From NCBI RefSeq assembly GCF_901905185.1, contig NZ_CABFMQ020000142.1, positions 113,436-177,435 on the forward strand: a DNA stretch of 64,000 bases, in the 5' to 3' direction. The translations under genes and the position numbers were made by a program. Below the pieces are notes generated by a model. It worked only from the letters and a program-made list of their open reading frames with translations, was not told where the DNA came from and made no database searches. Source of the stretch: Methylocella tundrae. GTDB taxonomy: Bacteria; Pseudomonadota; Alphaproteobacteria; Rhizobiales; Beijerinckiaceae. Positions 1 to 9,000 of this stretch are shown piece after piece; the first letter of the stretch is position 1, and each line of letters begins with the position of its first letter.

Positions 1-310
1 TTCCGCTGATGAGGCGCTCCTGCTCCGCGAGATCATCCGGCGTCGGTTCGCGCCAGCGCTCCGATTCATAGGCGTCCGCATAATCGTCATGCGTTTCCGC
101 CCTGCCGGCTGAAGGTTGCTGACCCTTCTGCTCGAAGACGGCTTTATATGGGTCGGCCTTATAAGGGTCGTCATCCTGGCCGCCGACAAGACGCGCCAGC
201 TCCGCCAATGGATCTTCATCGGCGCTGCCGGCGGCGTTTGGTTGGCGCAGACGTCTTTCGAACTGCTCCAAGTCGATCATGGGGCGCCGCTTTGCAACAG
301 TCTCGCGCAT
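1..310 (-). CDS. SPOR-domain-type cell envelope protein, N-terminal part (truncated by window edge)
   Basis: About 103 N-terminal residues are visible and the gene runs off the left edge. The start is the ATG at 310, which has AGGAGG nine bases upstream; a second ATG follows at 280. The residues MIDLEQFERRLRQ and ADEDPLAELARLVGG are typical of the acidic cytoplasmic N-terminus of SPOR-domain proteins that follow argS in Hyphomicrobiales. Members of that family have one membrane segment and a periplasmic peptidoglycan-binding SPOR domain; both would lie outside the window, so the call rests on the N-terminus and on gene order. It lies 191 bp downstream of argS on the same strand. Confidence 0.6.
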   Translation of the reverse strand, partial: MRETVAKRRPMIDLEQFERRLRQPNAAGSADEDPLAELARLVGGQDDDPYKADPYKAVFEQKGQQPSAGRAETHDDYADAYESERWREPTPDDLAEQERLISG

Positions 311-501
311 GCTCACCTACCTCCTGCCGCATTTACGCAACGGCGCGCTGGCCCAAAAGGCCGGCGATTTCAGTGCTCGAGCGGGGGCGCGGCCCGCGGC
401 GAACCTGTCACTTTTGCCGGTCACGCTTTTCAGAGACTTGCGTCCTCTATAACCGGCTTCAACCCGCGCGTTTCGATGCCTTCGACGAAGAATTTTGTGG
501 T

Positions 502-2295
502 CTAGCGCATTTCGTCTGGAGCGCTGACCCCAAGAATACCAAGGCCAGACGACAATACGGCCGCCAATACCGTTACCAAACCCAGCCTTGCAATGGTTAG
601 ATTTGGCATTTCTTCATTAAGAAATCGTAATTGTGGCTGATCTTTGCCGCGCGTCCATTGCGCATGCAAAGTCGACGCCAGTTCGTGGAGATAGAACGCC
701 AGCCGATGCGGTTCGTGCGCGAGGGCGGCGGCCTCAATGACGCGGGGATATTGGGCGAGAAGCTTCACCAGCTCAATCTCGCCGCGATCGTTGAGCAAGC
801 CGAAATCGGCCCCGGCCAGCCCTTCTATTGACAGATCGATCCCGGAAATCGTCGCATATGCTTGACGCAGCACGGATTTTGCCCGCGCATGGGCATATTG
901 TACATAAAAGACGGGATTGTCCTTCGACTGTTCGATGACCTTGGCCAGATCAAATTCCAGCGCCGCGTCGTTCTTGCGAAACAGCATCATGAACCGGACC
1001 GCGTCGACGCCGACTTCATCGACGACTTCACGCAGTGTGACGAAATCGCCCGAGCGTTTCGACATTTTCACGGGCTCGCCGGCGCGCATCAATTTGACCA
1101 GCTGGCACAATTTGACGTCGAGCGTGGCGGCGCCTTCCGACAGGGCTTCGACGGCGGCCCGCATCCGCTTGACATAGCCGCCATGGTCGGCCCCCCAGAC
1201 ATCAATCAAAAGCCGGTAGCCCCGGTCGATCTTGGCCTTATGGTAAGCGATATCGGACGCAAAATACGTGTAGGAGCCATCCGATTTGAGCAGCGGACGA
1301 TCGACATCGTCGCCGAAAGCGGTCGATCTGAACAAAGTCTGCTCGCGATCCTCCCAATCCTCGATCGGCTGGCCCTTCGGCGGCGTCAGACGCCCCTCGT
1401 AGACGAGCCCGCGCCTGCGCAGATCGGCGATGGCCGCCGCCACCTGATCGCCAGCGTCGCCACCTGTCAGCGATCGTTCAGAGAAAAAAATCTCGTGTTC
1501 GATCTTGAGCGCGGCGAGATCCTCGCGGATCATCGTCATCATATCCTCGATCGCGACAGCGCGGACGTCAGCGATCCATGCGCTCTCGGGTAGGTCGCGG
1601 AGCTTGCCGCCAAAACGCTCGACCAGGGTTGCGCCAACGCTTTTCAGGTAATCGCCGGGATAAAGTCCCTCCGGAATCTCGCCGATCGGCTCGCCCAGCG
1701 CCTCCAGGTAGCGCAGATAGGCGGAGCGCGCCAAAACATCAACCTGCGCGCCGGCGTCGTTGATATAATATTCGCGGGCGACGTCATGGCCCGCGAACTG
1801 GAGCAGATTGGCGAGCGCGTCTCCGAAGACCGCGCCTCTGCCATGTCCGACGTGCATCGGTCCCGTCGGATTGGCCGATACATATTCGACGTTGGTCTTT
1901 TCGCGCTGGAGCTTGCCTGCGCCGTAATCGTCGCTGTCGGCTTTGCCAAAATCCGTCCCCTGCTCCAGCGCAGTGTGAAGAATGCGGCTGAATGCCTGTG
2001 GCTTGAGGCGAATATTGATGAAGCCAGGCCCGGCGACCTCGGCCTCAGCGACGTCGGCGTCCTCCGACAACGCGAAGGCGATCTCGGTCGCAAGCTGACG
2101 CGGATTGCCGAACGCCGCCTTGGCCTCCTTGGCGTAGACCATCGCGGCATTGGCGGCGAGATCGCCATGCGAAGAGTCGCGCGGCGGCTCGACCACAAAA
2201 CGACCGAGGTCGAGGTCGCGCGGCAAACGCCCGTCTGCGATGATCTTCCGCAGGATGCCGGCGATACGCTGGTGAAAATCGGCGAACACATTCAT
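502..2295 (-). CDS. argS: Arginyl-tRNA synthetase
   Basis: A 597-residue class Ia aminoacyl-tRNA synthetase that charges tRNA-Arg in the cytoplasm. The N-terminal Arg-S additional domain is followed by the HIGH-type signature HVGHGRG at about residues 148-154 and a KMSKR loop (VKMSKRSGDF) near residue 393. The C-terminus is the helical anticodon-binding DALR domain. The start at 2295 (MNVFADFHQRI) is chosen because homologues begin with this helix; the frame is open 27 codons further upstream, but that part is low-complexity and Arg-rich. Length is usual for the family. Confidence 0.95.
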   Translation of the reverse strand: MNVFADFHQRIAGILRKIIADGRLPRDLDLGRFVVEPPRDSSHGDLAANAAMVYAKEAKAAFGNPRQLATEIAFALSEDADVAEAEVAGPGFINIRLKPQAFSRILHTALEQGTDFGKADSDDYGAGKLQREKTNVEYVSANPTGPMHVGHGRGAVFGDALANLLQFAGHDVAREYYINDAGAQVDVLARSAYLRYLEALGEPIGEIPEGLYPGDYLKSVGATLVERFGGKLRDLPESAWIADVRAVAIEDMMTMIREDLAALKIEHEIFFSERSLTGGDAGDQVAAAIADLRRRGLVYEGRLTPPKGQPIEDWEDREQTLFRSTAFGDDVDRPLLKSDGSYTYFASDIAYHKAKIDRGYRLLIDVWGADHGGYVKRMRAAVEALSEGAATLDVKLCQLVKLMRAGEPVKMSKRSGDFVTLREVVDEVGVDAVRFMMLFRKNDAALEFDLAKVIEQSKDNPVFYVQYAHARAKSVLRQAYATISGIDLSIEGLAGADFGLLNDRGEIELVKLLAQYPRVIEAAALAHEPHRLAFYLHELASTLHAQWTRGKDQPQLRFLNEEMPNLTIARLGLVTVLAAVLSSGLGILGVSAPDEMR

Positions 2296-2703
2296 TTCTA
2301 TCGACTTCTCATAAATCGGCGCAGCGCGCTCATGTGGCCGCGCCGGCGCCCGCGGCCTTGAAACAGACCGGATCAAGATGGAAGATCATGAAGGCCTGAG
2401 GCTTTGCCTTCCCGGCTCCGGCTTGAGCAGGTTTTATAATATCCAGCAGCGCCAGATCTGGACCGCGCCAAGATCAGGGAAAACATCGCGCGGACGTCGC
2501 CTTGTAAGCCATTTTGCGGGCCGCGGGCCTTAAAAATCGCTCTATCCTTTTGTTTCCGCGCATTTCTTCGCCCGAACCGGCAGTTCGCTTCGCTTGGAGA
2601 CGCGGGCGCCCGCACTTGCGACAAAGGCCGCAGATTGCAGTTAAGATCATCTGCTAAAACAGTGACATAGACGATGCTCCCCAAGTTGGGAGCGATGGGT
2701 GCT
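2296..2703. other. Intergenic region between dgt and argS
   Basis: A 408-bp gap upstream of argS, downstream of dgt, both on the minus strand. Open frames through it have no recognisable protein pattern. It presumably holds the argS promoter, but no clear -35/-10 pair, hairpin with T-run or repeat was found by eye. Confidence 0.4.
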
Positions 2704-3921
2704 CTAGCGCAAATCCGGAGCCTCGTCAAAAAGCCTGCGGTGCTCAGACACGGCATAGCGATCGGTCATACCGGCGATATAGTCACAAACGACACGGGCG
2801 CGGCGCCCCTCGTCAGCGCCGATTCTCAGCGCCGCTTCGGACCATTCCGCGGGCATTGACCGGGGCGCGTTCAAAAAGCGCGGGAACAGATTGAAAATGA
2901 TCGTGGCCGCCTGATCGCGGACCCGGATGAGACGCGGATGGCGATAAAGGTTTTGGAAGAGAAAGTCTTTGATCTGTCTTTCGATCCTCGCGGTCGAAGG
3001 CGAGAATCCGATCACCGGCGCGCTCTGCGAGCGCACGTCCTCCGCGCTGGAAACGCCTGTCTTTTCAAGCCGCCGCCGGCTTTCATCAATGGCATCCTCG
3101 ATGAAGAAAGTGATAAGGCGGCGCGTCAGCTCATGAATGAAACGGGACGGCTCCAGGCCAGGGTAAAGCTTTTCAATTTCACAGCCAAGCTCGCGTAGGA
3201 ATTGAACTTCGGCGATGTCGGATATCGCGATCAGCCCGGCGCGCAAACCATCGTCGATGTCATGAGCATTGTAGGCGATGTCATCGGCCAGCGCCGCGGC
3301 CTGCGCCTCGGCCGTCCCAAACCGGCTGAGATCGAGGTCGGAGATCGCGTTATATTCAAGAAGCGCGGCGGGAAGCCCGCGCCCGGCGTAGCGCGCGACC
3401 GGGCCGCCGCTGGACAGCAAGAGCGGCCCATTATGCTTGACCAGCCCCTCCCGCGTCTCAAATGTCAGATTGAGGCCATTGAAGGCGGCATAGCGACGTT
3501 CGAGTTTGGTCACGATGCGCAGCGTCTGCGCATTGTGATCGAAGCCGCCATAGGGGCGCATGGCGGCGTCGAGCGCATCCTCTCCCGCGTGGCCGAAGGG
3601 CGTATGGCCGAGGTCATGGGCGAGCGCCAGCGCTTCGGCGAGGTCATCGTCAAGCCCGAGCGCGCGGGCGAGCGAGCGCGCGATCTGGCCGACTTCGAGT
3701 GAATGGGTGAGCCGCGTGCGGTAATGATCGCCCTCATGCGGAATGAAAACCTGGGTCTTATGGGCAAGACGCCGGAACGCCGAGGAATGAATGATGCGGT
3801 CGCGATCGCGCTGAAACTCCGAACGCGAGGGGGACGCCGGCTCGCTGACAAGCCGGCCTCGGCTGCGCGCGGGATCGGCGGCGTAAGGCGCGCGAACCGG
3901 AGGAAAGGCTGAGGGCTGCAT
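2704..3921 (-). CDS. dgt: dGTP triphosphohydrolase-like HD-domain protein
   Basis: A 405-residue HD-superfamily phosphohydrolase of the bacterial dGTPase-like type, which cleaves dNTPs to deoxynucleoside and triphosphate. The N-terminal signature SEFQRDRDRIIHSSAFRRL is followed by the metal-binding H (LTHSLEVGQIAR, residue 73), the HD pair (AHDLGHTPFGHAGE, residues 102-103) and a C-terminal segment that is usual in the family. The start at 3921 is preferred because the frame upstream would overlap the divergent erpA gene and has no family similarity. It is divergent from erpA and lies upstream of argS, a common alphaproteobacterial arrangement. Confidence 0.9.
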   Translation of the reverse strand: MQPSAFPPVRAPYAADPARSRGRLVSEPASPSRSEFQRDRDRIIHSSAFRRLAHKTQVFIPHEGDHYRTRLTHSLEVGQIARSLARALGLDDDLAEALALAHDLGHTPFGHAGEDALDAAMRPYGGFDHNAQTLRIVTKLERRYAAFNGLNLTFETREGLVKHNGPLLLSSGGPVARYAGRGLPAALLEYNAISDLDLSRFGTAEAQAAALADDIAYNAHDIDDGLRAGLIAISDIAEVQFLRELGCEIEKLYPGLEPSRFIHELTRRLITFFIEDAIDESRRRLEKTGVSSAEDVRSQSAPVIGFSPSTARIERQIKDFLFQNLYRHPRLIRVRDQAATIIFNLFPRFLNAPRSMPAEWSEAALRIGADEGRRARVVCDYIAGMTDRYAVSEHRRLFDEAPDLR

Positions 3922-4078
3922 GAAACTCGATTCGTCGGCGGGCTTATTGCGGTCGCGAACGCTGCGACCTATGTTCTTTATTTCACGGTGAGGCAAGCGG
4001 CGTTGGTGCGGCGTGATGCTTGCATCGCCGCCTTGAAATCCGCCGCAAAATCCGCCGAATGTCACCTTGAGGACAATC

Positions 4079-4423
4079 ATGAGCGAAGCCGCAGTTGAAG
4101 CCCCCGTCGAGATGACCGAAAGCGCCGTGCTGCGCATCGCAGAGATTTTGAAGAGCGAGCCCGAGGGATCATTCCTGCGTATTGGCGTCGATGGCGGCGG
4201 CTGTTCGGGCTTCACCTACACTTATAAGATTGAAACCGAACGCGCGGAGGACGATCTCGTCCTGGATCAGGACGGCGCATTGGTTCTGATCGATCAAATC
4301 TCTCTTGAGTTCCTGCGCGGTTGCCGCATTGATTTCATCAATAATCTGATGGGACGGATGTTCAAGATTGAAAATCCCGCCGCGACCGCCTCCTGCGGCT
4401 GCGGTTCGAGCTTTGCGGTTTGA
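4079..4423 (+). CDS. erpA: Iron-sulfur cluster insertion protein ErpA (HesB/IscA family)
   Basis: A 114-residue A-type Fe-S carrier that delivers clusters to apoproteins. The three ligand cysteines are visible: Cys42 in GGGCSGF and Cys106/Cys108 in the C-terminal SCGCGSSF. The ATG at 4079 is chosen over an in-frame TTG at 4067 because the sequence between them (TTGAGGAC) is itself a good Shine-Dalgarno site. Divergent from dgt with a 157-bp shared upstream region. An extra cysteine, Cys82, is present. Confidence 0.93.
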   Translation: MSEAAVEAPVEMTESAVLRIAEILKSEPEGSFLRIGVDGGGCSGFTYTYKIETERAEDDLVLDQDGALVLIDQISLEFLRGCRIDFINNLMGRMFKIENPAATASCGCGSSFAV

Positions 4424-4586
4424 GCTGAAGGACGGAACGTCCCCGCGCCTAGCGTTTGAGGGGTTGTGGCTTTATATGGACGACGCGGCGCTTTAATCGA
4501 GCAGCCTGTGGGACCGCGGCGCCTATTGTGGATGTGTCGGCGCGCCTGCGGGGCCTTCGAACCCGTCATGCGCCTCGCGAGGTCTC

Positions 4587-6488
4587 ATGAAGTCCAGAAC
4601 TTTACTCGGCGGCGTCGCCCTTTGCGCCCTCGCCGTCGTCTCGCTCGAAGCCGCGGATCGGTACGCTTTCCGTCAATCGGTCGCGGCGGTCGCCTCCCGC
4701 GTCGACGGTCTCACCTTCAGCCGGGTCATCGATGAGCCCTGGCGCGGCGACGCTCGCATCATTGGCCTCGACTGGCGGCGCAAGGACGTCTCGCTCCATA
4801 TCGGCGCGTTGAAATTCGCCGCGTCGGCGTTGCTGCCGCCGATCGCCGCGGCGCTTGCCGGGACGGGTTCTGCAAGCGCCGAGGACGTCGTCATCGAGAC
4901 CGGCCTCGCGACCTATAAAATCAAAAAGATCGAGCTTTCCGGCGCATCAATTTCAAATTCGGATCTTTTGGCCCTCTTCGACGCGAAAGCCGCAAAGCCC
5001 CTCGCCGAACGGCTGGCCGCGCTATCGGCCGCGGCGATTACGATTCCTGAAATGACCGTCGAGAGCAAGGTGGGAGCGGCAACGCAAAAACTGACCTATC
5101 GCGACATTGCGCTGAACAGCCTTGTCAATGGCAAGGCCTCCTCCGCCAGCGCCGCCGGCGCCAGCTTTTCACTTTCCAATCCTCAATCCGGCGACGTCGG
5201 CGGCGCTTATGGCCAAATGAGCGCCAAGGATCTCGACCTCGTCCTTGGCGCCAGAATCCTGACCGAAACGCGCGATCGGGCCGACGCGCCCAAGCTTCCG
5301 CTCTACAATTCGCTCGCCATCAATGGATTTCATCTTGGCAATGCGCATTTCGATCTTGACGTCAAAAACCTGACCGTCGGCGCTGTGAAGGCGCGTCCGG
5401 AACTGAAACAACAGGTCGAAGCGAGCACGGTTGAGGCTCAGCCGCCGCGGACAGCGAAAGGCGACGTCCTGAGATTGCTCGATTGCTTCGAAGTCGACGA
5501 CGCCGCGGCCAGCGCGCTGAAACTCGAGCTCAATAAGGATGGAAACGCCGCCACCTTCACGATGGCGCAGGCGTCGATGACGCGCCTCGACGGATCACAG
5601 ATAGATTCCCTCGATGGGAAAGAGCTCGCACTCGACGGCGCCGCCGGAAGAATGGCGGTCGAGAGCGTCAGCTTCCGCGGCATTGATCTGCGGCCTCTCT
5701 CGAGCGCCGATCACGCGCCGGATTTATTGGGTAAGGATCTGCGGCCGGACTTCGAGGAGATCGTGGTGATGAAGTTCGCCGCCGACGCGACTTCCGCCAG
5801 CGAAACAGCAAAATCCGCCGGCTCATTCAAGGTCGAGCGTTTCGACATCAGGAGCGCGGCGCAAAAGGACGACTCCGCGTCTGGTCTCGACGTTGCGCTC
5901 GATCATTTGGTCTATCCCCTTGATGAAGGCGGAGACGGCGGGGCCCTGCCCGCGCTCGCCGCCATGGGGTATTCCCGGCTCGATCTGACGAGCCGCCTCA
6001 ATGTTGTCTGGACGCAGACGTCCAAGCAACTCGCAATCAATGATTTCTCGCTTGAGGGCGCCGATATGGGCGCTCTCAAAATGACGGCGTTGATCGATAA
6101 TGTGACGCAGGATCTCGCCTCAAACAATGAGCAGATCGCCGCTGCCGCCGCGCGCAATCTCCTCGTCAAAAAGATCGACATTCGTGTCGAAAACGGTGGC
6201 CTCTTCGACCGGTCTCTCGCAGCCCAGGCGAAAAGCCAAAAGAAATCTGTGGATGAGGTGCGTCAGTCGGATCTAATGGCGGCGACTTTCGTGTTTCCGG
6301 CCCTGCTCGGAAACAATCCCTCCGCGCGCCTTCTTGGGTCCGAACTCGCGAAATTCATCGTAGAGCCAAAAAGCTTTAATCTCGTCGCGCTGGCGCCGGA
6401 AGGGTTTGGCCTCGCCGACCTTGAACTGGTCAAAACGCCCGGAGCCTTGCTGAAGAAGATGGCGATCACGGGCTCGGCAAATGAGTAG
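4587..6488 (+). CDS. Large secreted/periplasmic protein of unknown function
   Basis: A 633-residue protein that starts with a signal peptide or anchor (MKSRTLLGGVALCALAVVSLEAA). The rest is a soluble, alanine-rich alternation of beta-prone segments with no cysteine motif, catalytic motif or further membrane segment that I recognise. Phrases such as 'LNDFSLEGADMGALKMTA'-type repeats (around residues 480-500) suggest an elongated beta-rich fold like AsmA or translocation-module proteins, but this is inference only. It stands alone between erpA and the convergent atzE. Codon use matches its neighbours. Confidence 0.75.
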   Translation: MKSRTLLGGVALCALAVVSLEAADRYAFRQSVAAVASRVDGLTFSRVIDEPWRGDARIIGLDWRRKDVSLHIGALKFAASALLPPIAAALAGTGSASAEDVVIETGLATYKIKKIELSGASISNSDLLALFDAKAAKPLAERLAALSAAAITIPEMTVESKVGAATQKLTYRDIALNSLVNGKASSASAAGASFSLSNPQSGDVGGAYGQMSAKDLDLVLGARILTETRDRADAPKLPLYNSLAINGFHLGNAHFDLDVKNLTVGAVKARPELKQQVEASTVEAQPPRTAKGDVLRLLDCFEVDDAAASALKLELNKDGNAATFTMAQASMTRLDGSQIDSLDGKELALDGAAGRMAVESVSFRGIDLRPLSSADHAPDLLGKDLRPDFEEIVVMKFAADATSASETAKSAGSFKVERFDIRSAAQKDDSASGLDVALDHLVYPLDEGGDGGALPALAAMGYSRLDLTSRLNVVWTQTSKQLAINDFSLEGADMGALKMTALIDNVTQDLASNNEQIAAAAARNLLVKKIDIRVENGGLFDRSLAAQAKSQKKSVDEVRQSDLMAATFVFPALLGNNPSARLLGSELAKFIVEPKSFNLVALAPEGFGLADLELVKTPGALLKKMAITGSANE

Positions 6489-6590
6489 CTGGCGGCTTTC
6501 GATCTGCTGCGCCAAGGACTGAATCAAGGCCTGTTTAGCTTGCTCTAATCCGATTAGTCGGAGTGGAGGGACCAGACGCCTGGCTAGGGT

Positions 6591-7994
6591 CTAGGTCCGC
6601 AACATTGCGACCGGCGCCTTCGCTACGCCAATCGCTTCCAGCGCCGCCGCGACCCGCATTATGAGGTCTTCCCGCCAGGCCGGGCCGATGATCTGGACGC
6701 CGATCGGCAAACATTCGCCGTCGCTCCAGACCGGGACCGTGACGACAGGCAAGCCGATGAACGAGATCGGCTGCGTGTAAAGGCCGAGATGCGCGCGTAC
6801 GGCCATCGTCGTCCCCGCTATCGTCATTTGAGATTGGCCAAGTTTGGGCGCCCGGCAGGGAGTCGCGGGTGCGAGAACCACATCTACAGTCTCGAAAAGC
6901 GCTTCCGCCTCGCGCTGAAACCAGCGCCGAAATTTTTGCGCCTTGGCTACCCAGGCGGCCGGGATCATGGCGCCAGCCATCAATCGATCTCGGACTGCTG
7001 GATCGAAGTCGGCCGCCCGTGTCCGGAGCCGATCGAGATGCAGCGCCGCGCCTTCCGTCGTCGTGATGAGGAAGGCGGCCGCCCGGGCGCGCTTCGCCTC
7101 TGGAAACTCGACGATGCGCGTCGCGCCCAGGGCCTTCGCCACGCGATCAACGGCGGCGAACGCTTCTTGATTGCCGTTCTCGGCGAAATAGCCCCCGGCG
7201 ACGCCGATTCGCAGCCCCTCAGCGCCGCGATCGAGCAGCGCCGATACGTTCTCGACCGGCTTTTGCGCGCAACCCGGATCGTCGGCGTCCGGTCCCTGCA
7301 TGGCGTCGTAGGCGAGCGCTAGATCGGCGATTGACCGCGCCAATGGGCCGAGATGGTCGAGACTCGCGACGAATGGAAAAGTGCGCGCCCGCGAAAGGCG
7401 GCCGAAGGTCGGCTTGAGGCCAAACAATCCGCAGAGCGAAGCAGGCACGCGGATCGAGCCATTCGTGTCCGAAGCCAAGGCGATCGGCACGAAACCGGCG
7501 GCGACCGCACTGCCCGATCCTCCTGAGGAGCCGCCCGACATATGATGCAGATCATGTGGATTGCGTGACGGGCCGTCATGAATGTTTTCGCCCGTGAAGT
7601 CATAGGCGTATTCGCCCATGTTGAGGGCGCCGATACAGATCGCGCCGGCGGCCTCCAGCCGCTCCACCAGAGCTGCGTCTCTCACGGCCGCGGGGTTATC
7701 CCGGTTTATACTGGAGCCGGCGCGCGTGACGAGGCCCTTGACGTCGAAAAGGTTCTTTACCGCGAAGGGCGCGCCCGCGAGTGGTCCCAGCGCATCGCCC
7801 CCTGCCTTCGCCGCATCGACCGCCTGTGCTTTGGCAAGCGCTCTTTCGGCAACAACTGCGGTGAATGCTCCAACTTTATGGTCGAGCGCATCAATTCGCC
7901 CGAGCAGACTGCGCGTCACTTCGACTGCGGAGAGCGAGCCGGCCGAGATGGCGCGTGCGATTTCGGCGGCGCCTAGTTCGGCGATGCCGGTCAT
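6591..7994 (-). CDS. atzE: 1-carboxybiuret hydrolase subunit AtzE-type amidase
   Basis: A 467-residue amidase-signature enzyme. The Ser-cisSer-Lys triad is visible: Lys80 in FAVKNLFD, Ser156 in GGSSGGSGSA and the nucleophile Ser180 in SDTNGSIRVP. The pattern GALNMGEYAYDFTGENIHDG is typical of the AtzE family rather than GatA or AtzF. AtzE with the small partner AtzG converts 1-carboxybiuret to urea-1,3-dicarboxylate in cyanurate/ureide catabolism. It overlaps atzG by 4 bp (ATGA), so the subunits are translationally coupled. Another ureide or amide substrate cannot be excluded. Confidence 0.88.
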   Translation of the reverse strand: MTGIAELGAAEIARAISAGSLSAVEVTRSLLGRIDALDHKVGAFTAVVAERALAKAQAVDAAKAGGDALGPLAGAPFAVKNLFDVKGLVTRAGSSINRDNPAAVRDAALVERLEAAGAICIGALNMGEYAYDFTGENIHDGPSRNPHDLHHMSGGSSGGSGSAVAAGFVPIALASDTNGSIRVPASLCGLFGLKPTFGRLSRARTFPFVASLDHLGPLARSIADLALAYDAMQGPDADDPGCAQKPVENVSALLDRGAEGLRIGVAGGYFAENGNQEAFAAVDRVAKALGATRIVEFPEAKRARAAAFLITTTEGAALHLDRLRTRAADFDPAVRDRLMAGAMIPAAWVAKAQKFRRWFQREAEALFETVDVVLAPATPCRAPKLGQSQMTIAGTTMAVRAHLGLYTQPISFIGLPVVTVPVWSDGECLPIGVQIIGPAWREDLIMRVAAALEAIGVAKAPVAMLRT

Positions 7995-8194
7995 GCCCGG
8001 AAAACCTCCGCCGGCTCCTCGTGATCGTCGAGAGGAAACGATATGACGAGTTCCGCAAGCGCCACCGTCAGCTTCAAATTGGCGACGATGCCGGCGCGAT
8101 AGTCCTCGATGGCGCCAAAGCCGAGAAGCGGCGCCATTGCGGTGACGAGCGCATCTGGATCGAAAAGTTCGCTCTCGCTCAGCGGCGACCTCAT
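7991..8194 (-). CDS. atzG: AtzG-type small subunit of carboxybiuret hydrolase (DUF4089)
   Basis: A 67-residue helical protein ending in ISFPLDDHEEPAEVFRA. This tail and the directly overlapping position upstream of atzE are typical of AtzG, the structural partner that wraps AtzE like GatC wraps GatA. The frame overlaps the atzE start by four bases. The start at 8194 (MRSPLSESE) is the only suitable one. No enzymatic residues are expected. Confidence 0.82.
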   Translation of the reverse strand: MRSPLSESELFDPDALVTAMAPLLGFGAIEDYRAGIVANLKLTVALAELVISFPLDDHEEPAEVFRA

Positions 8195-8526
8195 GAAAGT
8201 TTGTGAGCGCCGCGACCAGCCGCCGTTGCGCTCAGTGTCGCGATCATAACAATGACTTCAGCCAAGAATCACCCAGATGAACGGATCGTTCGCATGTTCG
8301 AGCCGGGATGCTTTTCTGGTACACGCATCGGGCTCCGGATGCAATGCTCGGCGGTTGGTCGCCAATCCGCTGCGACCAAAAACAGCTAGGTCTGCGAAAA
8401 GCGGGCGTGATCTAACAGGGCGGGTTGAAGCAATCTCGACTTCACGCGATCCTCCGCTCAATCACGCCAACAGGATTCGAAATACGCTACATGTGGATCG
8501 GCGCGCCAGAAAGGAAACCCATTCCC
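8195..8526. promoter_or_regulatory. Divergent intergenic region between atzG and atzH
   Basis: A 332-bp gap between two divergent transcripts, so it should contain promoters for atzGE (minus) and atzH (plus). I see no exact copy of the GTGTATGCA motif found upstream of the GntR gene. AAGGAAA just before 8527 is a plausible ribosome binding site for atzH. Confidence 0.4.
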
Positions 8527-8913
8527 ATGCACCCTATCAATGACCCCGATGTTGTTGCGGAAGTCGAGGACGCTTTCAGGCGATACGAAGCGGCGCTCGT
8601 CTCCAACGATGTCGTGGCGCTCGACGCCTTTTTCTGGATGGACGAACGCACGATTCGCTATGGCGGAAGTGAGAGCCTCCATGGTTATTCGGCGATCGCC
8701 GCCTTTCGGGCCGCGCGCTCCCCGGTCGATCTCGCGCGAACGCTGGAAAACACGGTGATCACCACTTTCGGACGCAACTTCGCCACCGCCTCGACGCTGT
8801 TCCGCCGGGCGTCGGCGCCCGGCCGGATAGGGAGGCAGATGCAGACCTGGGTGCGCATGGACGAAGGCTGGCGGGTTGTTGCGGCGCATGTGAGCGTGAT
8901 AGCCAAGCCGTGA
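8527..8913 (+). CDS. atzH: AtzH/HpxZ-type SnoaL-like protein (DUF3225)
   Basis: A 128-residue NTF2-fold protein: DVVAEVEDAFRRYEAALVSND, WMDERTIRYGGSE and the C-terminal GRIGRQMQTWVRMDEGWR are the family landmarks. AtzH is reported to decarboxylate urea-1,3-dicarboxylate to allophanate between AtzEG and AtzF; the related HpxZ works in oxalurate breakdown. The start at 8527 (MHPIND) follows AAGGAAA; the longer upstream frame is not family-like. Transcribed opposite to atzGE. Confidence 0.82.
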   Translation: MHPINDPDVVAEVEDAFRRYEAALVSNDVVALDAFFWMDERTIRYGGSESLHGYSAIAAFRAARSPVDLARTLENTVITTFGRNFATASTLFRRASAPGRIGRQMQTWVRMDEGWRVVAAHVSVIAKP

Positions 8914-9000
8914 GGCCTGTGAATGGAGGCAGACGGCGCCAGCCCGGCTCGTCCACCGAAGCGGCCGGGACCTTCGGAACCGGCCACCCGATGGCGCGCA

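Noticed and set aside
2373..2756. 127-codon minus-strand frame between dgt and argS
   Set aside because: Overlaps the dgt end, has no family pattern and no ribosome site.
3921..4215. Longer N-terminus for the dGTPase-like protein
   Set aside because: The extra 98 codons overlap erpA on the opposite strand and have no similarity to the family.
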